A stretch of 9,512 nucleotides of DNA from DASPKW01 sp038244055 (GCA_038244055.1 JBBRTW010000267.1:1-9512), one strand, 5' to 3'; counted from the stretch's first letter, positions 1-5,757 are shown. Numbers and translations: made by a program. The notes: a model not told the origin generated them from the letters alone.

Positions 1-1
1 A

Positions 2-43
2 CCCTAAACCCTGAACCCTGAACCCTGAACCCTGATCCCTGAA
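2..43. repeat. Heptad array, unit CCCTGAA, six units
   Basis: Six consecutive 7-base units run in perfect phase: one CCCTAAA, three CCCTGAA, one CCCTGAT and one CCCTGAA. On the strand of the neighbouring phosphatase gene the unit reads TTCAGGG. The array may continue beyond the window start. It lies downstream of the phosphatase stop codon and is separated by 11 bases from a second heptad array of different sequence. The first unit equals the plant telomere repeat, but in this bacterial context that is coincidence. Function is unknown. Confidence 0.9.
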
Positions 44-54
44 GTCCTCCTCCC

Positions 55-117
55 CATTCATCATTCATCATTCAAAATTCATCATTCGCCATTCTCCATT
101 CGCCATTCTCCATTCTC
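55..117. repeat. Heptad array, unit CATTCNN, nine units
   Basis: Nine 7-base units are in exact register: CATTCAT twice, CATTCAA, AATTCAT, CATTCGC, CATTCTC, CATTCGC, CATTCTC twice. Positions 1-5 are conserved apart from one C-to-A change, while the last two bases vary. The phosphatase stop codon (68-70) is inside the array, so about the last 15 residues of that protein are read from repeat DNA with a 7-residue period (GEWRMAN, GEWRMMN). Confidence 0.95.
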
Positions 118-760
118 CCCCCTCGTCCTTCCCATCCGCCAACCCGGCCCCCCTCCCCACCCTTCCATTCGCCTCATACGCCTTCTCAATAAACATCTCC
201 ACATCCTTCGTCGTCCGCTCGCTGTGCCCGAAACCCAGGATCGCACCCTTGGCCGTCGGAACATCCCACCCCATCCCCGACATCTGATACGCCGCCACGA
301 ACATCCCTGTCCGCCGAACCCCCTGCGCGCAGTGAACCAAAACCGGCTGATTCTCCTTCGCCTCCACCACCGCCAGAAACCGCCTGATCTCCTCCGTCCC
401 CGGCCAGCCCCCCAACCGCACCGGGATCCGCTCCGCCCGAATCCCCTTCTCCTTCAAATACGCCAGTTCCTTCGCGAATTGCCCCTTCTCCAGATCCGCC
501 AGCTCCTTGTCATCGATCAGCAACACCACAGTCCTGGGCCGAACTTTTCGAACCGCCGTCTCAAACTCCCGCATCCCCTGATTCCCACACCGATACAACA
601 CCCCCTCCTTCACCGTCGCCAGATGGTACGTGTCAAAATAGCTCCACCACACGCAGAAACCGGCCGCAACCACCATCATCGCCAGCGCGTACCACCACAT
701 AACCTTCCTCATTCCGCGAATCCCGCGCCGCGATCGCTCGTCCACATCGTCACTCATCAT
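68..760 (-). CDS. Membrane-anchored tyrosine/dual-specificity-type phosphatase
   Basis: The 230-residue product has the cysteine-phosphatase signature HCAQGVRRTG, i.e. CX5R with catalytic Cys144 and Arg150, as in dual-specificity and tyrosine phosphatases that hydrolyse phosphate esters through a cysteinyl-phosphate intermediate. A single hydrophobic segment (about residues 22-39) follows an Arg/Lys-rich N terminus (RSRRGIRGMRK). By the positive-inside rule this would place the catalytic domain outside the cytoplasmic membrane. Asp83/Asp84, in a strand ending VVLLIDD, may be part of the active site. I chose the ATG at 760 (a second ATG follows at 757); further upstream the frame only reads through a 9-base repeat (SVLRGGAF). 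The C-terminal tail is encoded by heptad repeats and is probably not functional sequence. No clear Shine-Dalgarno is seen. The substrate is unknown. Confidence 0.78.
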   Translation of the reverse strand: MMSDDVDERSRRGIRGMRKVMWWYALAMMVVAAGFCVWWSYFDTYHLATVKEGVLYRCGNQGMREFETAVRKVRPRTVVLLIDDKELADLEKGQFAKELAYLKEKGIRAERIPVRLGGWPGTEEIRRFLAVVEAKENQPVLVHCAQGVRRTGMFVAAYQMSGMGWDVPTAKGAILGFGHSERTTKDVEMFIEKAYEANGRVGRGAGLADGKDEGGEWRMANGEWRMMNFE

Positions 761-784
761 CTCACAACTAATGCGGAAAAACGC

Positions 785-814
785 TCCGCCACGGAGAACA
801 CTGAGAACAAAGAG
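785..814. repeat. 9-base-period repeat, left arm of inverted pair
   Basis: This 30-base stretch has a 9-base rhythm (ACGGAGAAC, ACTGAGAAC, AAAGAGAAA). Its reverse complement matches 890-919 at 24 of 30 positions, so the two form an imperfect inverted pair separated by 75 bases. Between them lie two tandem ATTCAAA heptads (834-847). The arm lies just upstream of the phosphatase start, in the 5' leader. Similar ACAGAGG-type repeats turn up between genes in many environmental bacteria; I know of no established function. Confidence 0.8.
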
Positions 815-889
815 AAAAAACAAAAAGCTCTGGATTCAAAATTCAAAAAGTCGTGTCAGCCAACCCAACTCCAACCCCCCCCATCCTGC

Positions 890-919
890 CTCTGTGTCCT
901 CTGTGTCCTCTGCGGCGGA
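890..919. repeat. 9-base-period repeat, right arm of inverted pair
   Basis: It holds CTCTGTGTC repeated with a 9-base period and ends in GCGGCGGA. It is the partner of the arm at 785-814 (24 of 30 complementary). In the phosphatase transcript the two arms could pair into a long imperfect stem in the leader, or the DNA could extrude a cruciform. This is inferred from complementarity only. Confidence 0.8.
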
Positions 920-965
920 GCAAAATCTCACCCCCTCCAAACCACCGTGATGCGCCAAAGCATTT

Positions 966-1007
966 CTACTCGCTTCTCGCTACTCGCTTCTATCTTCTAA
1001 CTTCTGC
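966..1007. repeat. Heptad array, unit CTTCTNN / CTACTCG, six units
   Basis: Six units in phase: CTACTCG, CTTCTCG, CTACTCG, CTTCTAT, CTTCTAA, CTTCTGC. The nuoE stop codon (990-992) lies inside the fourth unit, so the last five or so codons of nuoE (EAEVRR end) come from repeat DNA. On the nuoE strand the unit reads as purine-rich NNAGAAG. Confidence 0.9.
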
Positions 1008-1562
1008 CTCCACCACCGGATCCCGATAATCATGCGCATCCGCCGGCAGCCCCTCGATCATCTGATCCAGCTTCTCCACCGTCAGCTTCTCGTGCAAAAT
1101 CTCGTTCACCAGCGCGCAGGGCGCTGCCTCACACGCCCCGAGGCACTCCAACTCCACCAGCGTAAATCGGCCATCCGCCGTCGTCTCCCCGATGTCGATC
1201 CCCAGCTTCTTCTTGCAGTGCGCTGTCAGCTTCTTCGAATCGCACACCGCGCACGCCAGCGACCGACACACCTGAATCAAATACTGACCCTTCGGCCGAA
1301 GCCAGTACTCCTCATAGAACGTCGCCGTATCCAGAACCTCGGCCGGCGCAAGCTCCAGAAACGCCCCGATCTCCTCCAGCGCCGCCGTCGGAATCCACCC
1401 ATACTCGTGCTGCACCATATGCAGCGCCGGCAACAACACCGCCCGCCTGGTCGGATAGCGCGGAATGTAAACCTCCGACAGATGCTTCTTGATCTCCTCC
1501 GTCAAATAAGGCCCACCCGCCTGCTCAACCTTCTTCCGACGATCTTCAACAATCCAAGCCAT
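990..1562 (-). CDS. nuoE: NADH-quinone oxidoreductase subunit E (complex I 24 kDa subunit)
   Basis: This 190-residue protein is the thioredoxin-fold [2Fe-2S] subunit of the peripheral NADH-oxidising arm of complex I, on the cytoplasmic side. The cluster N1a ligands are visible: Cys99 and Cys104 (VCRSLAC, CX4C), then Cys140 and Cys144 in ECLGACEAAP (CX3C). The N-terminal helical part with ALHMVQHEYGWIP (46-58) and ATFYEEY (80-86) is also typical, and length is normal for the family. Two extra cysteines (107, 116) follow the first pair. The ATG at 1562 is the natural start; no Shine-Dalgarno is seen, and a 9-base repeat begins 18 bases upstream. nuoF is not adjacent: the next gene downstream is a phosphatase, and nuoD is 2.9 kb upstream with other genes between. 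The C terminus runs into heptad repeats. Confidence 0.95.
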   Translation of the reverse strand: MAWIVEDRRKKVEQAGGPYLTEEIKKHLSEVYIPRYPTRRAVLLPALHMVQHEYGWIPTAALEEIGAFLELAPAEVLDTATFYEEYWLRPKGQYLIQVCRSLACAVCDSKKLTAHCKKKLGIDIGETTADGRFTLVELECLGACEAAPCALVNEILHEKLTVEKLDQMIEGLPADAHDYRDPVVEAEVRR

Positions 1563-1580
1563 AGCGAATTCCAGTTCTTA

Positions 1581-1634
1581 ACCACGAAATGCACGAAGGG
1601 CACGAAAAAAATGAAAGACAAAAAAGACAAAAGG
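1581..1634. repeat. 9-base-period repeat, core CACGAAnnn
   Basis: Three clear 9-base units (ACCACGAAA, TGCACGAAG, GGCACGAAA) are followed by three degenerate A-rich ones (AAAATGAAA, GACAAAAAA, GACAAAAGG). The clear part is inversely repeated at 1855-1881 (22 of 27 complementary with the adjoining bases). It sits in the nuoE leader. Confidence 0.85.
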
Positions 1635-1673
1635 TTAAAGTGCAAGCAACCATCGAACTTCAAGCCACAAACT

Positions 1674-1737
1674 CCCTCTCCCAAGGCCGGTAAAATCAGC
1701 CCATACGCGGCGCCGCATGACCGGCCGTGGGAGAGGG
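1674..1737. repeat. 17-base inverted repeat with inner palindrome
   Basis: Left arm CCCTCTCCCAAGGCCGG (1674-1690) pairs with right arm CCGGCCGTGGGAGAGGG (1721-1737) with one mismatch. The 30-base loop contains the perfect palindrome GCGGCGCCGC (1707-1716). The right side continues into GCGGGGGTGAGGGG, the kind of sequence that occurs as a dispersed repeat in many GC-rich genomes. It lies in nuoE's upstream region and could fold in RNA as a strong stem. Confidence 0.85.
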
Positions 1738-1791
1738 CGGGGGTGAGGGGTCTTCGATCGCGGCTAGTCGCTCATTTCCAAATCTGGGTGG

Positions 1792-1819
1792 CACTGGCAA
1801 TGGTACTCCATTGCCAGTG
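1792..1819. repeat. Perfect 12-base hairpin, TACT loop
   Basis: CACTGGCAATGG (1792-1803) and CCATTGCCAGTG (1808-1819) are exact reverse complements around a four-base TACT loop. An alternative pairing exists between TGGCACT (1789-1795) and AGTGCCA (1833-1839). There is no T-tract next to it on either strand, so it is not a standard intrinsic terminator. It looks like a dispersed REP-type palindrome. Confidence 0.88.
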
Positions 1820-1854
1820 GCGAGCGCCGGTAAGTGCCATGACTCCATCTTCTC

Positions 1855-1881
1855 TTCTTCGTGCCATTCGTGTCCTTCGTG
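1855..1881. repeat. 9-base-period repeat, inverted copy (core CACGAAnnn on minus strand)
   Basis: Three 9-base units TTCTTCGTG, CCATTCGTG, TCCTTCGTG; on the minus strand CACGAAGGA, CACGAATGG, CACGAAGAA. It begins two bases after the methyltransferase stop codon and is the inverted partner of 1581-1607. Confidence 0.88.
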
Positions 1882-1883
1882 GT

Positions 1884-2525
1884 TCAATTCTTCAACACAA
1901 AAAACCGATGGTACGCATTCTCCGCCGTTCGCACCTCTTTTTCAATCCGCCAGCCACTTTCTCCAATCGCCTTCCTCACGATGCTCAGTGGCGTCCCCTT
2001 CCGCCCGATCTCCCAGTAATGCCCCCCGGAGTTCGGAATCGTCTTGAATTTCCGCAGCGCCCACGAGCTCGGCAGCAAACTCCACGCCCTCACCAGCCCA
2101 TCCTTCCGCGGATTCCTCCCCCCCAGCCGCCCCCTCAGCGCCAGCGACCAAACCGGCAGCGACAGCGCCATCCCCCCCCTGCTCACCCGCAACATCTCCT
2201 TCAAGGCCGGCACGAATCGCTCGAACGGCAAATGCTCCAGCATTTGAAAACACGCCGCCGCATCAAACGCCCCATCCTCGAACGGCAACTCAAAAACACT
2301 CCCGATCACATCCGGCCGAAGCGTCGGATCGATATCCAGCGTCACCACCCTCGCCCCATGCAGTTTCCGATACATCGCCGCAAAAACCCCCAACCCCGGC
2401 CCCACCTCCAGCACACTCCCCGGCCCAAGCTCCCCCAGAACCTCCGCCTGCACCCCCATCGAATACAACCGCCGCCGCTCGTAATAAGACTCCCCATAAT
2501 GCGACCGATCCGTCTGCGGCTTCAT
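1884..2525 (-). CDS. Class I SAM-dependent methyltransferase
   Basis: The 213-residue product has the Rossmann-type SAM-binding core of the Methyltransf_11-like group: motif I VLEVGPGLG (38-46), the acidic residue after strand 2 (VVTLDID, Asp64) that contacts the SAM ribose, and the later motif GAFDAAACFQMLEHLPF (85-101). The N-terminal part rich in Tyr and Arg (HYGESYYERRRLYS) is common in methyltransferases linked to glycan or lipid modification, but the substrate cannot be read from sequence. The ATG at 2525 is preferred, with GGGGG five bases upstream; an in-frame GTG lies at 2537. A dispersed palindromic repeat sits just upstream. The stop codon abuts a 9-base repeat array. No neighbour indicates its pathway. 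Confidence 0.88.
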   Translation of the reverse strand: MKPQTDRSHYGESYYERRRLYSMGVQAEVLGELGPGSVLEVGPGLGVFAAMYRKLHGARVVTLDIDPTLRPDVIGSVFELPFEDGAFDAAACFQMLEHLPFERFVPALKEMLRVSRGGMALSLPVWSLALRGRLGGRNPRKDGLVRAWSLLPSSWALRKFKTIPNSGGHYWEIGRKGTPLSIVRKAIGESGWRIEKEVRTAENAYHRFFVLKN

Positions 2526-2547
2526 GACAACCCCCACCAGCGCGCCC

Positions 2548-2585
2548 CGTCATGCTGAGCGTAGCGAAGCATCTTGCCCCACGAT
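2548..2585. repeat. Dispersed repeat of the 'HSERSEES' type
   Basis: The stretch with GTCATGCTGAGCGTAGCGAAG matches a dispersed repeat I recognise from many environmental genomes, often mis-annotated as small proteins reading HSERSEES or SLRSAQHDG. It contains a short inverted element (GCTGAGCGTAGCGAAGC). It lies 23 bases upstream of the methyltransferase start, within its leader or promoter region. It encodes nothing convincing. Confidence 0.7.
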
Positions 2586-2612
2586 TGCAGGCCCGACATC
2601 GCATTCTCCTCC

Positions 2613-2647
2613 ACTTTTGACATTTGCCATTTGACATTTGACATCAA
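2613..2647. repeat. Heptad array, unit ACATTTG, five units
   Basis: Units in phase: ACTTTTG, ACATTTG, CCATTTG, ACATTTG, ACATCAA. On the minus strand the unit is CAAATGT, the same heptad (as a rotation) found on the plus strand at 8657-8691. The lipoprotein stop codon (2644-2646) lies in the last unit. Confidence 0.88.
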
Positions 2648-3222
2648 AACCCCGCCCGAATCTCCCCCACCCAAATCCCCGTCGACTTCCCCCCATACCC
2701 CTCCCCATAATCGATCTCCCCCTGCTGATTCGAATACGCCGCCCATACCTTCCCCTCCCCGAACTTCTCCATCCCAAACCCCTTGGGGGCCAGCCGCAAC
2801 TCGAACTCCTTCACCTCGCCCGCCTCCATCTGCCGGATCAGCGGCCGCATCGCCGGCTTGAACTCCGTGCTCTTGGCCCCACCCTCCGCGTCCACCGTCA
2901 CCGCGATCTTCACGCTCTCATTGCCCGCCAGCGGAATCTCCGGCTCCCCGAGCGATGGATTCCCCGGCCACAGAAACTTCACCGGCCTGGCGCTCACATT
3001 CCTCACGCTCAACACATAAAACATCATCGAAGGCTTCGCCCCGGCCGGCTCACGCCCCAACTCATACGTCCGCTTCGCAATCCCCGCCTGCAACCCCCCC
3101 GCCGCCTCGCCCCATCGAACCTCCCCATCCGAAAACCCCGGCCGCAACAACTTCGCCGACTCCTGGCACCCACCCAAAATGGCGATCCCAGCCAACGCAA
3201 TGATCCATCCGCTCGCTCGCAT
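2644..3222 (-). CDS. Predicted lipoprotein of unknown function
   Basis: This 192-residue protein starts with a lipoprotein signal peptide: MRASG, a hydrophobic stretch (WIIALAGIAI) and the lipobox LGGC with Cys19 as the lipidated residue, so it should be exported and membrane-anchored. The mature part is beta-rich in pattern (alternating hydrophobic stretches such as MMFYVLSVRNVSARPVKFLW and VKEFELRL), compatible with an immunoglobulin-like sandwich of the type that takes up 'additional' or protein-contact roles; this is inference. The C-terminal part ends GIWVGEIRAGF. I do not recognise a named family or catalytic motif. The ATG at 3222 has GAGG six bases upstream, a good Shine-Dalgarno. The stop lies in a heptad array. 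It is followed by the methyltransferase after a 118-base repeat-bearing gap. Confidence 0.8.
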   Translation of the reverse strand: MRASGWIIALAGIAILGGCQESAKLLRPGFSDGEVRWGEAAGGLQAGIAKRTYELGREPAGAKPSMMFYVLSVRNVSARPVKFLWPGNPSLGEPEIPLAGNESVKIAVTVDAEGGAKSTEFKPAMRPLIRQMEAGEVKEFELRLAPKGFGMEKFGEGKVWAAYSNQQGEIDYGEGYGGKSTGIWVGEIRAGF

Positions 3223-3247
3223 CTAAACCTCGATCCATTCTCCGCCA

Positions 3248-3260
3248 GCCCCGGAGGGGC
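3248..3260. repeat. REP-like palindrome GCCCC-GGA-GGGGC, copy 1
   Basis: A 5-base-pair GC stem closes over GGA, followed by GACAAAA. An almost identical copy lies at 3346-3358 in direct orientation, starting 98 bases later. This AGCCCCGGAGGGGCGA word is a dispersed intergenic repeat that I associate with planctomycetes and relatives. It lies in the lipoprotein leader. Confidence 0.8.
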
Positions 3261-3272
3261 GACAAAAAGTAG

Positions 3273-3293
3273 CCCAGAGGCGTAAGCCCTGGG
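3273..3293. repeat. Hairpin with GTAA loop
   Basis: CCCAGAGGC and GCCCTGGG pair as an eight-base-pair stem with one bulged A, closed by the tetraloop GTAA, which fits the stable GNRA class. It lies between the two GCCCCGGAGGGGC palindromes and appears to be part of the same composite repeat. On the minus (gene) strand the loop reads TTAC, so the GNRA loop would form only in a plus-strand transcript. Confidence 0.7.
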
Positions 3294-3345
3294 TGCAGTG
3301 CAGGCACGCGCCGACCAAACTACCATTCCCCCTCTTATTCCCAAA

Positions 3346-3358
3346 GCCCCGGAGGGGC
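3346..3358. repeat. REP-like palindrome GCCCC-GGA-GGGGC, copy 2
   Basis: Second direct copy of the palindrome at 3248-3260, here preceded by CAAA and followed by GAAAGA. It lies between the ankyrin gene stop and the lipoprotein start. Confidence 0.8.
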
Positions 3359-3432
3359 GAAAGATTACGATATCCACATTCATGACCGCTCCAAATTCGC
3401 CACACTTTTCGAGAACCGCAAGGACACCAATT

Positions 3433-4047
3433 TCAAGAGCTGATCTGTTTCAGAACCACGCCGCGAGGCCCGCCGCCGGCTACAAACTCAAAGTACGCAT
3501 TCACATCATCCACCGTGGTGCCGGGAACCTTTCTTGGAATCTCACGGGCCTCAATCCCCTCGGCCAGCCAGCCAATTACCACCAAAAATCGGGCCAGCCC
3601 CACGCGGCCGTATGTCGATGCTGCTTGTGCCGGCGTTTCCTGGCGTCGCTGCCGTCGGTTGGCAGACCCGAAAGATGCCACAGTCGATGTCATGCGCGGG
3701 TCCGCGCCGCGCTCCATCAACAGACAGATGATGCCGACGTCATTCGGATTCAATTGTTCCGCGTCGAGTTGGCTTGCGGAATCGCATGCAACGTCCACCG
3801 CATGAAACAGGGGAGTCCATTGTGTTGGCCCTTTCAAATTGACGTCGGCCCCCGCCTCCACCAGACACTTCACTACTTCCAGTTGACCATTCGCAATCGC
3901 CGCGTGAAGCGGCGTTCCGCTGATCGAAGCAGCTACTAAGTTTGGATCTGCCCCGTCCTTCAACAGCCGTTTGACCGTCACCAAGTCGCCATTGAACGCG
4001 GCATCGGTCAAAGGATGTCGATCCGGAATGTCGTCCTTGAATTCCAT
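3433..4047 (-). CDS. Ankyrin-repeat protein
   Basis: The 204-residue product carries ankyrin repeats, 33-residue helix-turn-helix units that mediate protein-protein contacts. Repeat 1 covers about residues 11-43 (HPLTDAAFNGDLVTVKRLLKDGADPN), repeat 2 about 44-76 (GTPLHAAIANGQLEVVKCLVEAGADVN). Repeat 3 begins at WTPLFHAVD and has an insertion before VGIICLLMERGADPR. A degenerate fourth has ETPAQAASTYGRVGLARFLV. There is no signal peptide, so it is probably cytoplasmic. The ATG at 4047 is the first in frame, with a weak AAAGGG upstream. It lies 27 bases after the 77-residue protein gene on the same strand, so the two are likely co-transcribed. The C-terminal about 45 residues are outside the repeats and unrecognised. 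The partner is unknown. Confidence 0.88.
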   Translation of the reverse strand: MEFKDDIPDRHPLTDAAFNGDLVTVKRLLKDGADPNLVAASISGTPLHAAIANGQLEVVKCLVEAGADVNLKGPTQWTPLFHAVDVACDSASQLDAEQLNPNDVGIICLLMERGADPRMTSTVASFGSANRRQRRQETPAQAASTYGRVGLARFLVVIGWLAEGIEAREIPRKVPGTTVDDVNAYFEFVAGGGPRGVVLKQISS

Positions 4048-4074
4048 CGGCGGAACCCTTTCCCATACGCTCCC

Positions 4075-4308
4075 TCACGCCGCCCGCGGCGTTACCGGCT
4101 CAATCGAAGTTACGTGCAACAGCGATAAGATCTTGAACTCCGCCGGCACCCCATCATCCTCGTAATCCACGCCCACCAGCAGGCTCGTTCGCGTCAGCAT
4201 CGCCATCTCCGGATGCCGAATCTCGAACTTCTGTCCACTGGACAAGGTGATCCGCACCGCCTGAAACGGCCGCCGCGACAACATCTCTCGAAAAGTCTGC
4301 ACTGTCAT
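4075..4308 (-). CDS. Conserved small protein of planctomycete type, unknown function
   Basis: The 77-residue protein starts MTVQTFREMLSRRPFQAVRI and contains SSGQKFEIRHPEMAMLTR, DDGVPAEFKILSLLHVTSIEPV. I recognise this pattern as a short hypothetical family common in planctomycetes, often in many copies per genome; no function is known to me. It looks like a small alpha-plus-beta domain (one N-terminal helix, then strands). The frame stays open upstream to 4443, but that part (MSVVSCPLSG...) is read from heptad repeats and is rejected. The ATG at 4308 fits the family start. TATAAT lies exactly seven bases upstream of this ATG and no Shine-Dalgarno is present, which predicts a leaderless mRNA. 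The ankyrin gene follows 27 bases downstream. Confidence 0.82.
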   Translation of the reverse strand: MTVQTFREMLSRRPFQAVRITLSSGQKFEIRHPEMAMLTRTSLLVGVDYEDDGVPAEFKILSLLHVTSIEPVTPRAA

Positions 4309-4315
4309 AAGCCAA

Positions 4316-4321
4316 ATTATA
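4316..4321 (-). promoter_or_regulatory. -10 element for a leaderless transcript (77-residue protein)
   Basis: On the minus strand TATAAT is followed by seven bases (TTGGCTT) and then the ATG. Sigma-70-type initiation normally begins about seven bases after the -10 hexamer, so transcription would start at or next to the A of the ATG. No convincing -35 was found at 16-18 bases spacing (best: TGTATA). Confidence 0.6.
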
Positions 4322-4408
4322 GCAATTCCCCTGTTCCAATATACACCCCTCCGCCCGCACTGTTTCGGATTGACCGTGATGCGGCCGCCTCCATCCATGG
4401 CATCACCA

Positions 4409-4478
4409 CTGACACCTGACAACGGACAACTGACAACTGACAATCAACAATTGACCATGGACACTTGACCATCCACAA
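4409..4478. repeat. Heptad array, unit CTGACAA, ten units
   Basis: Ten 7-base units run in register and degenerate toward the right: CTGACAC, CTGACAA, CGGACAA, CTGACAA twice, TCAACAA, TTGACCA, TGGACAC, TTGACCA, TCCACAA. On the nuoD strand the unit is TTGTCAG. The array begins directly after the nuoD stop codon (4479-4481) with no gap. Confidence 0.92.
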
Positions 4479-5750
4479 CTACCTATCCAACTCCGCCGCA
4501 ATCACATTAATGCTCCCCAGGATCGCCACCACATCCGCGATCTGATGCCCTTCGATCAGCTTCGGAAACACCGAGTAATTGATGTAGCATGGCGGCCGGG
4601 TCCGCGCCCGCCAGGGGACGTTTTCGCCGGCGCTGACGATGTAATACCCCAATTCGCCATTGCCCGATTCGATGCACCCATACACCTCGCCCTTGGGCGC
4701 GGTGAAGCCGCGGTTGGTCATGATCAGCTCGAAATGCTGAATCAGCCCCTCGATCGATGAATAGACCTGATCCTTGGGCGGAAGCGTTTCCTTCCCTTCC
4801 GGGCTGACATTCACCGCTCCGCCGGGGATATCATCGATGAGCTGATTGATGATGTCGATCGACTGGTTCATCTCCTCCAACCGGCAGAGGTATCGCGCGT
4901 AGACATCCCCCGTCTCCATGATCGGCACCTTGAATTTCACGGCCGAGCTCCCCTGCCCATCCCAGTTGTCCTTGAAGCACAAATACGGCTCATCCTTGCG
5001 GATATCCCGCTTCACCCCGGCCGACCGCGCCATCGGCCCGGTCAGGCTCCAGGCGATCGCATCCTCCTTGCTGATCACGCCCACGCCCTTGGTGCGATCG
5101 ATGAAGATGCGATTCTTGTTCAGCAGTGTCGTCACATCATCCATCGCCTTGGGCAGGTCCTGGTTGATGAACTTCTTCACCATCCGCTTGAAGACCGCCT
5201 CATCGGGCAGATCCATGTTCAGCCCGCCCACGCGCGTCCACGAAGTATGGAAGCGCTGCCCGCTCATGTACTCGACGATATCGTAAATCGCCTCGCGCTC
5301 GTTGAATCCGTAGAGGAAGGCCGTGAACGCCCCCAAGTCCAGCCCGGCCGCACCAACGCAGAGCAGATGCGATTGCAGCCGCCCGAGCTCGCCGGCAATG
5401 GTGCGGAGCACTTTGCAGCGCGGAGTCAGTTCGATCCCCATCAGCTTTTCGGTTGCCCCATGCCACGCCAGCTCGTTGTAAATCGGGGCCGAATAATCCA
5501 TTCGGTCCACGATCGTTACATACTGGTTGTAGTTCAGCGACTCCCCCAGCTTCTCGAACCCCGAATGCAGGTAGCCGATATGCGGGATCGCCCGGATGAT
5601 CCGCTCGCCGTCCAGTTCCAATACCAGCCGAAGAGTCGTGTGCGTGGCCGGATGCTGCGGGCCGAAATTGAGCGTCCAGAGATTGTCCGGGTCGAGCGAA
5701 GGACCCGAAGCCATCAGTTCCGGCGATTCCTGAGTCAACGTATAGGGCAT
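4479..5750 (-). CDS. nuoD: NADH-quinone oxidoreductase subunit D (complex I 49 kDa subunit)
   Basis: This 423-residue protein is the 49 kDa subunit of complex I, at the junction between the peripheral arm and the membrane; together with NuoB it forms the quinone reduction site. Family signatures are clear: FGPQHPATH (29-37) with the conserved histidine, then HIGYLHSGFEKLGE, YNQYVTIVDRMDY, and at the C terminus GHQIADVVAILGSINVIAAELDR. Length is normal. I chose the ATG at 5750 (MPYTLTQ); a GTG- or ATG-led extension to 5786 adds MFWVWPSAILRP, and MASGP at 5714 is an alternative. A -10-like TATACT ends eight bases before the ATG with no Shine-Dalgarno, which suggests a leaderless mRNA. nuoC and nuoB are not upstream: the neighbour is a Uma2 gene, so nuoD stands alone here. 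Its stop codon abuts a heptad array. Confidence 0.96.
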   Translation of the reverse strand: MPYTLTQESPELMASGPSLDPDNLWTLNFGPQHPATHTTLRLVLELDGERIIRAIPHIGYLHSGFEKLGESLNYNQYVTIVDRMDYSAPIYNELAWHGATEKLMGIELTPRCKVLRTIAGELGRLQSHLLCVGAAGLDLGAFTAFLYGFNEREAIYDIVEYMSGQRFHTSWTRVGGLNMDLPDEAVFKRMVKKFINQDLPKAMDDVTTLLNKNRIFIDRTKGVGVISKEDAIAWSLTGPMARSAGVKRDIRKDEPYLCFKDNWDGQGSSAVKFKVPIMETGDVYARYLCRLEEMNQSIDIINQLIDDIPGGAVNVSPEGKETLPPKDQVYSSIEGLIQHFELIMTNRGFTAPKGEVYGCIESGNGELGYYIVSAGENVPWRARTRPPCYINYSVFPKLIEGHQIADVVAILGSINVIAAELDR

Positions 5751-5757
5751 GGGCCGG

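Larger units (their letters stand above)
1563..1883. other. 321-base intergenic gap built from nested inverted repeats
   Basis: No credible gene was found. The gap is a mosaic of repeat elements, annotated separately: a 9-base repeat arm (1581-1634), a 17-base inverted repeat (1674-1690 with 1721-1737), a 12-base perfect hairpin (1792-1819) and an inverted 9-base repeat arm (1855-1881). The outer arms are complementary to each other (22 of 27 positions), so the whole gap can be drawn as one nested structure between the methyltransferase stop and the nuoE start. Confidence 0.8.

Noticed and set aside
2..43. Telomere-like CCCTAAA/CCCTGAA tract
   Set aside because: Only one unit matches the plant telomere word, the rest are CCCTGAA or CCCTGAT, and six other heptad arrays of unrelated sequence occur in the same bacterial window.
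2..117. CRISPR array
   Set aside because: The units are 7 bases long with no spacers; CRISPR repeats are about 23-50 bases with unique spacers.
224..1000. Plus-strand open frame of 258 residues opposite the phosphatase
   Set aside because: It is Pro/Arg/His-rich, lies antisense to the phosphatase with its CX5R motif, and reads through repeats. It is a GC-driven shadow.
1032..2558. Plus-strand open frame of 508 residues
   Set aside because: It overlaps nuoE and the methyltransferase on the opposite strand plus the repeat-filled gap, and has shadow composition (Arg, Pro, His, Gln). No family is recognisable.
4309..4443. N-terminal extension of the 77-residue protein
   Set aside because: The extension is encoded partly by the CTGACAA heptads, and TATAAT lies inside it directly before the internal ATG that fits the family start.
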